DNA from: JBHIFB01 sp046760905 | GTDB taxonomy: Bacteria; Gemmatimonadota; CAZMKB01 | DNA length: 10,130 nucleotides | Assembly (NCBI GenBank): GCA_046760905.1 | Contig: JBHIFB010000116.1 | Span: 1-10,130 of the forward strand | Direction of reading: 5' to 3' | Shown: positions 1 to 6,525 of the stretch, one piece after another | How the letters are laid out: the number at the start of each line of letters is the position of its first letter | How positions within the stretch are numbered: position 1 is the first letter of the stretch | Made by a program: the position numbers and the translations under genes | The notes under the pieces: model-generated | Databases searched by the model: none | What the model saw: the letters and a program-made list of their open reading frames with translations, nothing else | What the model was told of the DNA's origin: nothing

Positions 1-171
1 GCGGCTTTCCCCTTCCTGCTCGACCAGGATGGGTACCCAAATGCTCTCACGACTCACTTAAGGGCTCTAAGTTCCAGGAAAAATGGGGAAAGTCCTAAAC
101 AAAATTGGCTCGATGGTGGTTCGAAATGCGGAGAGCATCATTCTAATAAGATACTGTTGGATATAAAACGA

Positions 172-202
172 GGCAGCCCCTTTTCGAGCTTAAGGGGCTG
201 CC
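172..202 (-). terminator. Intrinsic terminator of the selenoprotein gene
   Basis: A perfect 11-bp inverted repeat (GGCAGCCCCTT at 172-182 and its complement at 192-202) flanks a 9-base loop. Read on the minus strand, the hairpin starts about 20 bases after the TAG stop at 223-225 and is followed by TCGTTTTAT, a short T-rich tail. This is a typical Rho-independent terminator for the gene ending at 223. The plus-strand side has no T run, so it probably works in one direction only. Confidence 0.85.
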
Positions 203-222
203 GGTTAAATCTTAACAGGAGC

Positions 223-1038
223 CTACGGCGCAACCACTTCGAATTCAAAGCTCGAATAATCCATTACTTCAGGTGGTGGGAAAGTGCCCAGCATTCCCGT
301 GTACTCGTACATTCCAAGAGGAGCAGCCAGCGGGATGTTGTGCTGCAATGGCACTGTCACTTCCTGGTTTGCATCAAGCGTGATTTCGACAGGGCCTAAT
401 AAAATGACGGTGGTCCCACCAGGCAACGTGACCTCGGTAAGGGCGTAGAATGTCTGTTCCGTATTTTCCCAGTTAGTAAGAGTGACATCAAAGGAGAGGG
501 TGCCACCCTGTGGAACAGGCGATCCATCATATGACAGCACAACTGTCACCGGGGCGAGCAGATTCTCAATGTGGTTTCTAATTATACCTTCGCTGAACCC
601 CTCCATGAAGTAATCGACGATCAGCTCCTGTGTAAGGACGTAGTTGAGAGGGATATAACCATTCTGCCTGTATAGTTGATAAACACCCCAGTTGGGATCC
701 CGGAGCATGAGGACGTCTGGATACATATTCTGGTAGGTTCTTATCGTGTTTATGTTGTCATAGCCGTTTAGAGCTAAGACCACGAACTTCCTCGGACCAT
801 ATTCTTCCATGAAATCCTGTAAATGCGGCAACTCCGCAAGACAAGTCCCTCAGTAAGATGCCCACCAGTTTAGCATCACGACATAACCGGTGAAATCGCT
901 CAGGCTGTGGGGATTCCCATCGACATCATTAAGCGTGAAATCTGGGGCGGGATCACCTATGGAAAGTCTCGCCTGCGCAGGTTGTATCACAGCCAGGCTC
1001 AGCAAGAGAGCTACAGAAATCAGCATGACCTTTTTCAT
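223..1038 (-). CDS. Exported TlpA/thioredoxin-like selenoprotein (Sec-Gly-Thr-Cys active site) with C-terminal beta-sandwich domain
   Basis: Probable extracytoplasmic thiol-disulfide oxidoreductase of the TlpA/redoxin group, 271 residues when the TGA at 850-852 is read as selenocysteine. Residues 1-23 form a signal peptide (MKK, hydrophobic core, cleavage after AQA). A thioredoxin-like domain spans about 26-161. It has the family opening GDPAPDFTLNDVDG, then VVMLNWWASY followed by Sec63-Gly-Thr-Cys66 and LAELPHLQ, where relatives read WCxxC..EMPHL. The cis-Pro loop is GYIP (Pro130). Residues 164-271 form a Ser/Thr-rich beta-sandwich of the kind found on secreted proteins. The frame is open on both sides of the TGA, and the homology continues across it without a gap. 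A SECIS-like hairpin lies at 816-845. The ATG at 1038 has AGGAGG 10 bases upstream. An automatic annotation would split this into two ORFs. The alternative is a recent nonsense mutation of TGT or TGC, but the hairpin and the intact downstream frame, terminator and promoter argue against decay. Confidence 0.8.
816..845 (-). promoter_or_regulatory. Bacterial SECIS-like stem-loop after the in-frame TGA
   Basis: Counting from the base after TGA (849), a lower stem pairs CTTGT (845-841) with ACAGG (820-816), including one U-G pair. An internal loop (CT against TTT) follows, then an upper stem of TGCGG (838-834) with CCGCA (829-825), closed by the 5-base loop AGTTG. The apical loop starts 16 bases after TGA, and G is its second base. 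Bacterial SECIS elements usually show an apical loop about 16-37 bases after UGA with a G in the first two loop positions, so the fit is good. The element lies inside the coding region, as in other bacteria, and should recruit SelB. Confidence 0.7.
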
Positions 1039-1178
1039 GGGTAGAAAACCTCCTGCAGTTACAACACGTGAGATCATTCGAGCTCAAAGCGAAATTAAAG
1101 CTTTTTCCCTTCTCCTCCTTTCTTCATAGGAAAACGGAACGAGTGGAGTTGTTGTCATTGAGAAACCTAATTTTTTTT

Positions 1179-1208
1179 ATGATATCATAAAAGAGGCCCC
1201 GTTGTCAA
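1179..1208 (-). promoter_or_regulatory. Sigma-70 promoter of the selenoprotein gene, with palindrome over the -10
   Basis: On the minus strand a perfect TTGACA (1208-1203) is followed after 18 bases by TATCAT (1184-1179). The predicted transcript would start near 1172 and carry a leader of about 130 bases. The -10 is embedded in an 18-base perfect palindrome, TTTTATGATATCATAAAA at 1175-1192, which could be an operator. No competing minus-strand promoter is evident between here and the start codon. Confidence 0.6.
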
Positions 1209-1220
1209 GTAAAATCCTCG

Positions 1221-1420
1221 TCAGACGAAACGATCATTGTCGAGTTCTGTGCCTCCGTAAGTATCTATATGTGCATACAGGAGATAGGTGCCCGGAGCGG
1301 TCAGGCCAGGAACTGTCTGGTTCAGTGTGACAGTTACAACCTGCCAGGGCACAGGTGCCCTTCCCTCGAATTTGAGTGAGGATTTTGTGGACAGGCTCCT
1401 TTGAGGGAACCTTGTGACCC
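1221..1420 (-). pseudogene. Remnant of the 3' end of a secreted protein with a beta-sandwich tail
   Basis: Reading the minus strand to a stop at 1221-1223, the last 40 or so codons give VTVTLNQTVPGLTAPGTYLL, then YAHIDTYGGTELDNDRF. This resembles the C-terminal tail of the neighbouring selenoprotein (VTVPLQHNIPLAAPLGMYEY, then TGMLGTFPPPEVMDYSSFEF). Both have the pattern of a strand, a P-x-x-A-P-x-G-x-Y turn, a strand, and a D-x-x-F ending. Further upstream the frame stops looking protein-like, and a proline-rich stretch that would fit the same domain lies in another frame, suggesting frameshifts. The upstream end is approximate, because no start codon with a ribosome binding site is visible and the plus-strand promoter at 1432-1460 lies across its path. 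It may be a duplicate of the neighbour's tail or the end of a lost gene. The similarity was judged by eye. Confidence 0.35.
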
Positions 1421-1431
1421 GGAGGGGGAAG

Positions 1432-1460
1432 TTGACAAACGATGCCGACTGAGGTATAAT
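1432..1460 (+). promoter_or_regulatory. Consensus sigma-70 promoter of the secreted Asp-box protein gene
   Basis: Perfect TTGACA (1432-1437), a 17-base spacer and perfect TATAAT (1455-1460), as strong a match as a sigma-70 promoter can have. Transcription should start near 1467, giving a leader of about 100 bases before the TTG start at 1571. The hexamers, most of the spacer and about 14 bases downstream recur almost unchanged in the promoter at 3959-3987 on the other strand. Confidence 0.85.
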
Positions 1461-1570
1461 GGAATCGGATAGCGGATGCTGAGAATGCAATCATCCTGAT
1501 TGTTGAATAGTAATGCGGATTTCATTTGGATCGAATAAGAGTTCCTGCTCATAAAAGGGGGTTACTGTAA

Positions 1571-3364
1571 TTGAAGTTCATAACACCTGTGTTACTTATA
1601 TCATTGTCGGTCACAGGGGGCGCTGCCAGCAAAGACTCACTAAGAATTGCAAGACCGGCAAAGGGAAAGCCGTTCTGTAAAAGGATTGGCCCTGCGGTAA
1701 ATAGTCCGGCGTCCTGTAATCGCTCGATCCAATCACCAGGAATCGTTCTGGATTCCACATATTACGATTGGCAGGCCAATGGCGGCCTAGATGATCGTCT
1801 GACCATGTACCAGGAAGAAAACATTGTGAGAATAAACGCAATATGGACGATCGCCCATCTCATGGATTTTACCGATCTCTGCCAGAAGGTATATTATTGC
1901 TGGGATGCAACTACCGGCGGTGAAGAACCGCCGGGCTTTTGCATGGAGCGAATCAACTCCGCTGGTTCGGTCTCGATGATCGATGACGGTACGCTCGTGA
2001 CATGCGGTGATGGAGAACTCGGAAGTGAAACGGAAGGTGCAGTTGCGGCGGTTGATATATATCCCTGCGCATACGATTTTATTTTTCACACTCCTTCGAG
2101 CGATACGATTGGAATCTGGCCTAGGATTACAGTCGCCTCCGACTTATCGATCGTCATGACGGGGACGAGGTGGGAACAACAGGACATCATGTGGAGCAGG
2201 AATTTCCATGGATGGAATCAATTTAGGAATATAGCTCCCGACTGGATCGATGACGACATGGAACCCCCGACTATCCACTCCGGAACGGGCGGAAAGGTAG
2301 GTGTGGTGATTCCAGATTACGCTGGTGCGATTCGTCTTTTCGAGTCGACTGACAACGGTGCGACGTTCGATGTGATCGAAATAGCTCCGGCGGATACGGC
2401 GGATCTCCCTTCAGGTCTAGACTCCACTATCGCAAGGCTTGGATGGATCAATACGGACATAATGTATCTGGGTGAGGAACCGCACATCGTATGGACCGCC
2501 GGACAGGGAGTGAAGATAAACGGCGATTATGCCATAATCGACTTCAAGTCCACGATCTTCCACTGGAGCCCTTCGACCGGAATCGATACAGTGGTCGTGG
2601 CAGAGACGCAATCGGCCGATCCCTTGCGGGCCGATTATGTCCCCGCACCAACAAATCATCTTTCAGTAGACTGGCCATCTATCGGTCTGGCGTGGGATTT
2701 ACAAACTCTTGTGGTTGCGTATACCGCCTTGAACCCGTTGGATGTTGACAGCATGGCGATCCTGCCTACAGGATATTTAGATATATGGCTGGCCACTTCC
2801 ATGGACAACGGGGATACCTGGACGATAATCAGGAACGCGACCAACCCGGACGGTACCGTTCTGGGATGGGATGATCGATATCCGTCTGTCTCTAAAATTA
2901 ACTTCTATAATCCGTCTTTCCCCGGAGCTGACATTTACATGAATTACCAGACCGATGAGTCTGCTGGTACCTATGTCATGGGGTCGGAGCCTTATGAGAA
3001 CATGGATTATTTGAAGTTCTTAGGAGTGGATATCGAGGGAGGAGGTATCGAAGACGGAATGGGCAGTGAAGCTGATTCTCCGAAAAATATCCAGCTTTCT
3101 CAGAACTATCCCAATCCCTTCAACCCCTCCACAACCATCCGTTACCATCTGAATGAAGAGACCTACGTAAAGATTCAGGTTTTCGATATAAGAGGTAGAG
3201 TTGTACGGATCCTCGTTGATGGAATGATTGAAGAAGGTTATCATGAGGCAGTTTGGGACGGGAGAAACGTCCAAGGAGAAATTGTGGCAAGCGGGGTATA
3301 TTTCTACAAAATGGAAAACGGAACAGGTATCTGTGCTGTCAGGAAAATGGTTCTTCTGGAGTAA
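1571..3364 (+). CDS. Secreted Asp-box (sialidase-like) protein with FlgD-like/T9SS-type C-terminal sorting domain
   Basis: An exported protein of 597 residues with no assignable enzyme activity. The TTG start is chosen because it gives a signal peptide (MKF, hydrophobic stretch, cleavage around GGA-AS at residues 17-20) and lies 9 bases after AAAAGGGGG. No ATG nearby does as well. The central part carries two Asp-box (BNR) motifs, S-x-D-x-G-x-T-F/W: STDNGATF at 259-266 and SMDNGDTW at 410-417. These are the turns of a sialidase-like beta-propeller, but catalytic sialidase residues cannot be recognised. The C-terminus (about 505-597) is the classic sorting module with QNYPNPFNPSTTIRY (Pro514-Pro519 core), then KIQVFDIRGRVV and a GVYFYKM strand near the end. 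It predicts outer-membrane passage and surface attachment or release. Family members are common in FCB-group and related candidate phyla. It stands alone under a consensus promoter. Confidence 0.85.
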   Translation: MKFITPVLLISLSVTGGAASKDSLRIARPAKGKPFCKRIGPAVNSPASCNRSIQSPGIVLDSTYYDWQANGGLDDRLTMYQEENIVRINAIWTIAHLMDFTDLCQKVYYCWDATTGGEEPPGFCMERINSAGSVSMIDDGTLVTCGDGELGSETEGAVAAVDIYPCAYDFIFHTPSSDTIGIWPRITVASDLSIVMTGTRWEQQDIMWSRNFHGWNQFRNIAPDWIDDDMEPPTIHSGTGGKVGVVIPDYAGAIRLFESTDNGATFDVIEIAPADTADLPSGLDSTIARLGWINTDIMYLGEEPHIVWTAGQGVKINGDYAIIDFKSTIFHWSPSTGIDTVVVAETQSADPLRADYVPAPTNHLSVDWPSIGLAWDLQTLVVAYTALNPLDVDSMAILPTGYLDIWLATSMDNGDTWTIIRNATNPDGTVLGWDDRYPSVSKINFYNPSFPGADIYMNYQTDESAGTYVMGSEPYENMDYLKFLGVDIEGGGIEDGMGSEADSPKNIQLSQNYPNPFNPSTTIRYHLNEETYVKIQVFDIRGRVVRILVDGMIEEGYHEAVWDGRNVQGEIVASGVYFYKMENGTGICAVRKMVLLE

Positions 3365-3498
3365 GAGGATAGGCCTTCGAACCCATCAAGGAAGCCGTTC
3401 ACCTTACCGACAGCGCATACTATAGGTGAAATCCCTCCGGAGTCAACTCCGTGCCTGTCCCCGCTGCGGTAGGAATATAACGAAGTCACCCTCTCTCA

Positions 3499-3897
3499 TT
3501 ACAGTGATCCCGCCTTCGTGAACTTCAGGGACATTTTCGACGGCGGCGGACAGGCTGGATTCCCGGCAGCAGGTCCCTTCGCTTCGAATTCGGGTTCGGC
3601 CGGCAGATTCTCCCCGTATACGGAACCGTACCCTCCGTGAACGAGCTCTCCTACTTCGCGATAGTACTCATCGCCGGTTAAATATTCCAGCCCCCAGAAG
3701 AGGTCCGGAAACAGAGAACCCGCATCTGCAGTGCCAGGGTGAGTGCACATCATTTCAGTCAGTTCGGGCTCCAGGTCGGGGTCGAACATAAGAATTGTTC
3801 TCTCCATGATCTCATTGTGGGTCGCCAGCCCGCAGGCCTCGAGCTGACCTGCTCCAATGGTTAAAAGAAGCATTAGCGTCACTACCGCCTGGTGCAT
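3499..3897 (-). pseudogene. 3'-truncated zinc-dependent phospholipase C-like secreted protein
   Basis: Predicted product of 132 residues with a signal peptide (1 to about 20) and then CGLATHNEIMERTI (Cys22, His27) and AGSLFPDLFW (59-68). This is the start of the Zn-dependent PLC / GPI-specific phospholipase D N-terminal domain, in which C-G-x-x-T-H and AG-x-x-FPD are characteristic. The ATG at 3897 is chosen because GAGGAG lies 7 bases upstream. Family domains run to roughly 200 residues or more, with several later His/Asp zinc ligands. Here homology fades after about residue 100, and a low-complexity Pro/Ala/Lys tail ends in TAA. The missing part is not seen in other minus-strand frames before the convergent gene end at 3364. 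Catalysis is therefore unlikely. Since the promoter, ribosome binding site and signal peptide are intact, a short secreted protein may still be made. A real short variant of the family is the alternative. Confidence 0.5.
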
Positions 3898-3958
3898 CGT
3901 CACACTCCTCGTGCAGGGTATGGATGTTCTCTGTAAGCCCGAATCGCCTTCCGCTTCC

Positions 3959-3987
3959 ATTATATCCCGGTCGGCATCGTTTGTCAA
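3959..3987 (-). promoter_or_regulatory. Consensus sigma-70 promoter of the truncated phospholipase-like gene
   Basis: On the minus strand TTGACA (3987-3982), a 17-base spacer and TATAAT (3964-3959) are all perfect. The start codon is about 60 bases downstream at 3897. From 3988 to 3945 it matches the plus-strand promoter region 1431-1474 at 38 of 44 positions. The similarity begins one base before the -35 and fades about 14 bases after the -10. Confidence 0.85.
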
Positions 3988-4116
3988 CCACAGGCGCAAC
4001 GTGACGACGATTTTAGAGAAGTGCGGTCAGAAACCTTGTAACATATTACGTTACCATTGATTAGATTCACTATCCGGGGATGGGCAAATTTTTTCACCGC
4101 ATCGCCAATAAATCCC

Positions 4117-4145
4117 TTGCCATAGAGCCGATGCGTGATTAATTA
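4117..4145 (+). promoter_or_regulatory. Candidate promoter of the dehydratase operon
   Basis: TTGCCA (4117-4122), 17 bases, then TAATTA (4140-4145), about 70 bases before the first start codon. Both hexamers deviate from consensus, so this is the best candidate and no more. It is much weaker than the other promoters in the window, which would fit a regulated operon or one using an activator. Confidence 0.35.
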
Positions 4146-4213
4146 CATATACACTTGCATCTATAACTGGGAACATAAAACGAATCCTGCTGCATCCGGA
4201 AAGTTCACGGCCG

Positions 4214-5272
4214 ATGACTCCAGAAAATCCAAAACTGGGGTGGCTATGCTCGTACACGCCTGAAGAGCTCATCATCGCCTACGGTTTCACCCCTGTTAGA
4301 ATCCGAGGTTCTGACCAAAAGGCTCCCCAGGAGGCTTCACTCCTTCCACCCAACCTGTGCCCATACGTGAGGAGTGTGCTGGATCAGGCGCTGAGAGGTC
4401 CTGTGATGGAACTTGCCGGGGTTTCGATCGTCGCATCATGCGATGCCATGAGAAGGCTTGCGGACATCTGGCGGAAGGCTTTCCCGGAAACACCGATGCT
4501 AGTCATAGACGTCCCGAGGAGAACGAGCGCCAGAGCACATAAATACCTCCTGAGTCAGTATGAGACTTACTGTGAATGGCTTGAGGCCATCTCGGGCCGA
4601 AGAGCGGGTGAATCCGAGCTGAGAGAGGCGATCTCTTTGGTCAACAGGAAACGGAAGATTCTGAGGAGCCTTGCCGGGGAAAGAAGGAAAGAGCCGCCGG
4701 CAGTCTCGGGAAGTGAATTCTATAACGCAGTCTATGAAGCAAGCCGGTCTCCTTACCATGAGTTCTTTGAGAAATACCGCTCATTCGATTCAGGATCTTT
4801 GCACTACGGGCCGAGGCTTGTAATCACAGGGAGTATCATCGAGAGCACCCGGATTTATGATACGATAGAGGCGGCCGGAGCGCATGTCGTGGCTGAGGAT
4901 ACCTGCACCGGCCTGCGCAGCATAGAGGATGATGTTGAGGAGGGGTCGGCCAGAGAGCCCATGGAATCCATCGCATGGAGATATCTGAGGAGGCCTCCCT
5001 GCTCACGCATGTCGGACATCGAGGCGAGGTCGGCTTACATAAGGAGGCTCGTAAGTGAGTATAGGGCCCAGGGCGTTGTTTACCACTGTCTGAAGTTCTG
5101 CGACCAGTACCAGTACGATTACCCGCTCCTCAAGAATCGCCTGGAGGCAGATGGAATCCCTGTTCTCAGGATAGAAACTGATTACCAGGAAGGAGACAGC
5201 GGGCAGCTATCGACGAGGATCGAAGCTTTCCTGGAGCTTTTGGCCACAGGCTTACAGAAGACACCTCAATGA
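4214..5272 (+). CDS. 2-hydroxyacyl-CoA dehydratase / double-cubane-type subunit with six conserved cysteines
   Basis: A 352-residue member of the HgdB/FldB/BcrC and YjiM superfamily, whose iron-sulfur enzymes use electrons delivered by an ATP-hydrolysing activator for difficult reductions or radical dehydrations. Family landmarks appear in order: GWLCSYTPEELI (Cys12), NLCPYVRS (Cys49), ASCDAMRR (Cys76), LVITGS, EDTCTG (Cys231), PPCSR (Cys263), LKFCDQY (Cys296) and the ending RIETDYQEGDSGQLSTRIEAF. All six cysteine positions that recur in double-cubane proteins such as E. coli YjiM are present, so a double-cubane [Fe8S9] cluster is a reasonable inference; a plain [4Fe-4S] cluster is the alternative. 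The ATG has only a weak GGAAAG 10 bases upstream. Its stop overlaps the next start (ATGA), so the two products are probably made in equal amounts and form a complex. The substrate is unknown. Confidence 0.85.
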   Translation: MTPENPKLGWLCSYTPEELIIAYGFTPVRIRGSDQKAPQEASLLPPNLCPYVRSVLDQALRGPVMELAGVSIVASCDAMRRLADIWRKAFPETPMLVIDVPRRTSARAHKYLLSQYETYCEWLEAISGRRAGESELREAISLVNRKRKILRSLAGERRKEPPAVSGSEFYNAVYEASRSPYHEFFEKYRSFDSGSLHYGPRLVITGSIIESTRIYDTIEAAGAHVVAEDTCTGLRSIEDDVEEGSAREPMESIAWRYLRRPPCSRMSDIEARSAYIRRLVSEYRAQGVVYHCLKFCDQYQYDYPLLKNRLEADGIPVLRIETDYQEGDSGQLSTRIEAFLELLATGLQKTPQ

Positions 5273-6525
5273 GACTCAAGGACATAGCAAAGAGAGAGAT
5301 CGTGAAGCTTTATGCGAAGAGATACATCGATCGTATCGATTCGAAGCAGAGAAAAGAGCCTTCGGCCAAAAACGAAATGAACAGGTATCTTGCGACGACG
5401 ATCCTCGATGGGATGAAGGCTAAACGGCCCGTGATATGGACAACCTATACCTTCCCCACAGAACTCATCACCGCCTATTCACTGATCCCTTACTTCTCAG
5501 AGACCGGCTCGGCCGTCATTTCCTCCCTCGGGTATGCCGGAGGTGCCCTGGAGGTCACAGAAAGGCTTGGCTATGGCAGGGAAAGCTGTACCTATCACAG
5601 GGCCACGATGGGGGCAGCGTTCGAGGGGTTTCTTCCCGTTCCCGACATACTGGTCGGATGTTCCCATCTATGTGATGGCCAGGGTAAGATGATGGAATCG
5701 ATGGCAGATCATTACGGCAAACCATGGTTTTTACTCGATGTCCCCTACTACCTGAGCGAGGATTCCGTCACATATGTCAGGGATCAACTCGAAGAGATAG
5801 AGAAGGCAATCGCCGGGATATGCGGAGGGAGGGTAGGGATCGAAAGGCTCCGGGAGGTGATCGATACCTCAAACAGGACACGCGAGGCGATGATCAGAGT
5901 AAACCAGTTGAGGCAGAGCATTCCATGCCCCATGCACGGAAGATGGGCTTTCGGATTCATCTTTCAGGCCCTCCTGGGGATGGGGTCGATGGAGGTGCTT
6001 GGAATTTACGAAAACCTTGTTTCAGAGCTCGAGGGCCGGCTCAGAGAAGGCGGTCACGCGGAGCAGGAATACAGGATCCTGTGGCTCCTCGCATACCCCT
6101 ATTTCAAACACAGCTTTGTTGATTACATGGAGAACGAATTCGGCCTGTATGCGGTGGCTGATGAGATGAGCCATGTGTACTGGGATGAAATGGAGGTCAA
6201 AGACCCGCTCAGAAGCCTGGCTAAGAAAACACTCCAGAACCACGGGCTCGGCGAAGTGTCGAGGAGGGTGGAGGTTGCCGTGAAACTCGCCACCAGTTAT
6301 AGTGTGGATGGTGCGATTCATTATTCACACTTCGGTTGCAGACAGGGCTGCGGTGGTGTGAATGCACTCAGGGAAGGGCTCGAGGAATCGGGTGTGCCGC
6401 TGCTTGTTCTCGACGGTGATTGCATAGACGACAGGAACTACTCCGACAGCCAGGTGAGAACGAGGCTCGAGGGCTTCTGCGAAATGCTTGCAGCCAGGAG
6501 GCTTGATGCTGTATTCGGGAGTTGA
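5269..6525 (+). CDS. Second 2-hydroxyacyl-CoA dehydratase-family subunit
   Basis: A 418-residue paralogue of the preceding protein. It keeps the fold landmarks: TTYTFPTELITAY near 58-70, ESCTYHRATMGA (Cys107), VGCSHLCDGQGKMME (Cys131, Cys135), FLLDVPY, HFGCRQGCGGVNALREGL (Cys357, Cys361) and LDGDCIDDRNYSDSQVRTRLEGF (Cys385) near the end. The cysteine in the first motif is replaced by Thr-Tyr, and the CTG motif cysteine is missing (DEMSH near 299-302). It therefore has fewer candidate cluster ligands, as in heterodimeric dehydratases and benzoyl-CoA reductase-type pairs where the two subunits are not equivalent. Translation is coupled through the ATGA overlap; the upstream Shine-Dalgarno sequence is weak. 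The N-terminal 50 residues are basic and predicted helical, with no signal peptide, so it is cytoplasmic. The specific reaction cannot be assigned. Confidence 0.85.
   Translation: MRLKDIAKREIVKLYAKRYIDRIDSKQRKEPSAKNEMNRYLATTILDGMKAKRPVIWTTYTFPTELITAYSLIPYFSETGSAVISSLGYAGGALEVTERLGYGRESCTYHRATMGAAFEGFLPVPDILVGCSHLCDGQGKMMESMADHYGKPWFLLDVPYYLSEDSVTYVRDQLEEIEKAIAGICGGRVGIERLREVIDTSNRTREAMIRVNQLRQSIPCPMHGRWAFGFIFQALLGMGSMEVLGIYENLVSELEGRLREGGHAEQEYRILWLLAYPYFKHSFVDYMENEFGLYAVADEMSHVYWDEMEVKDPLRSLAKKTLQNHGLGEVSRRVEVAVKLATSYSVDGAIHYSHFGCRQGCGGVNALREGLEESGVPLLVLDGDCIDDRNYSDSQVRTRLEGFCEMLAARRLDAVFGS

Larger units (their letters stand above)
3898..4213. other. Intergenic region between divergent genes
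   Basis: This 316-base gap separates the minus-strand phospholipase-like gene from the plus-strand dehydratase operon. It holds the strong minus-strand promoter at 3959-3987, an imperfect dyad GTAAC-N7-GTTAC around 4038-4054, and a candidate plus-strand promoter at 4117-4145. No RNA gene, CRISPR repeat or additional coding frame is supported. Confidence 0.6.

Noticed and set aside
1..399. A plus-strand frame open from the left edge to about 399
   Set aside because: It runs straight through the selenoprotein terminator and antisense to its 3' end. It has no recognisable domain and no ribosome binding site. At most the first 100 bases could be the tail of an unseen gene, which cannot be supported.
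1221..1223. A second possible selenocysteine TGA at the end of the gene remnant
   Set aside because: The frame after this TGA is short, reads unlike protein and soon stops again. There is no cysteine-type motif and no hairpin at the right distance, so it is an ordinary stop.
3425..3445. Possible terminator hairpin around CGGAGT/ACTCCG between the convergent genes
   Set aside because: The loop would be only two bases, or the stem only four pairs with a four-base loop, and no T run follows on either strand.
3473..3640. A plus-strand frame antisense to the end of the phospholipase-like gene that reads like plausible protein
   Set aside because: It lacks a start codon with a ribosome binding site, is only about 55 codons long, and lies opposite the frame that carries a promoter, ribosome binding site and signal peptide. 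It is probably a composition shadow.
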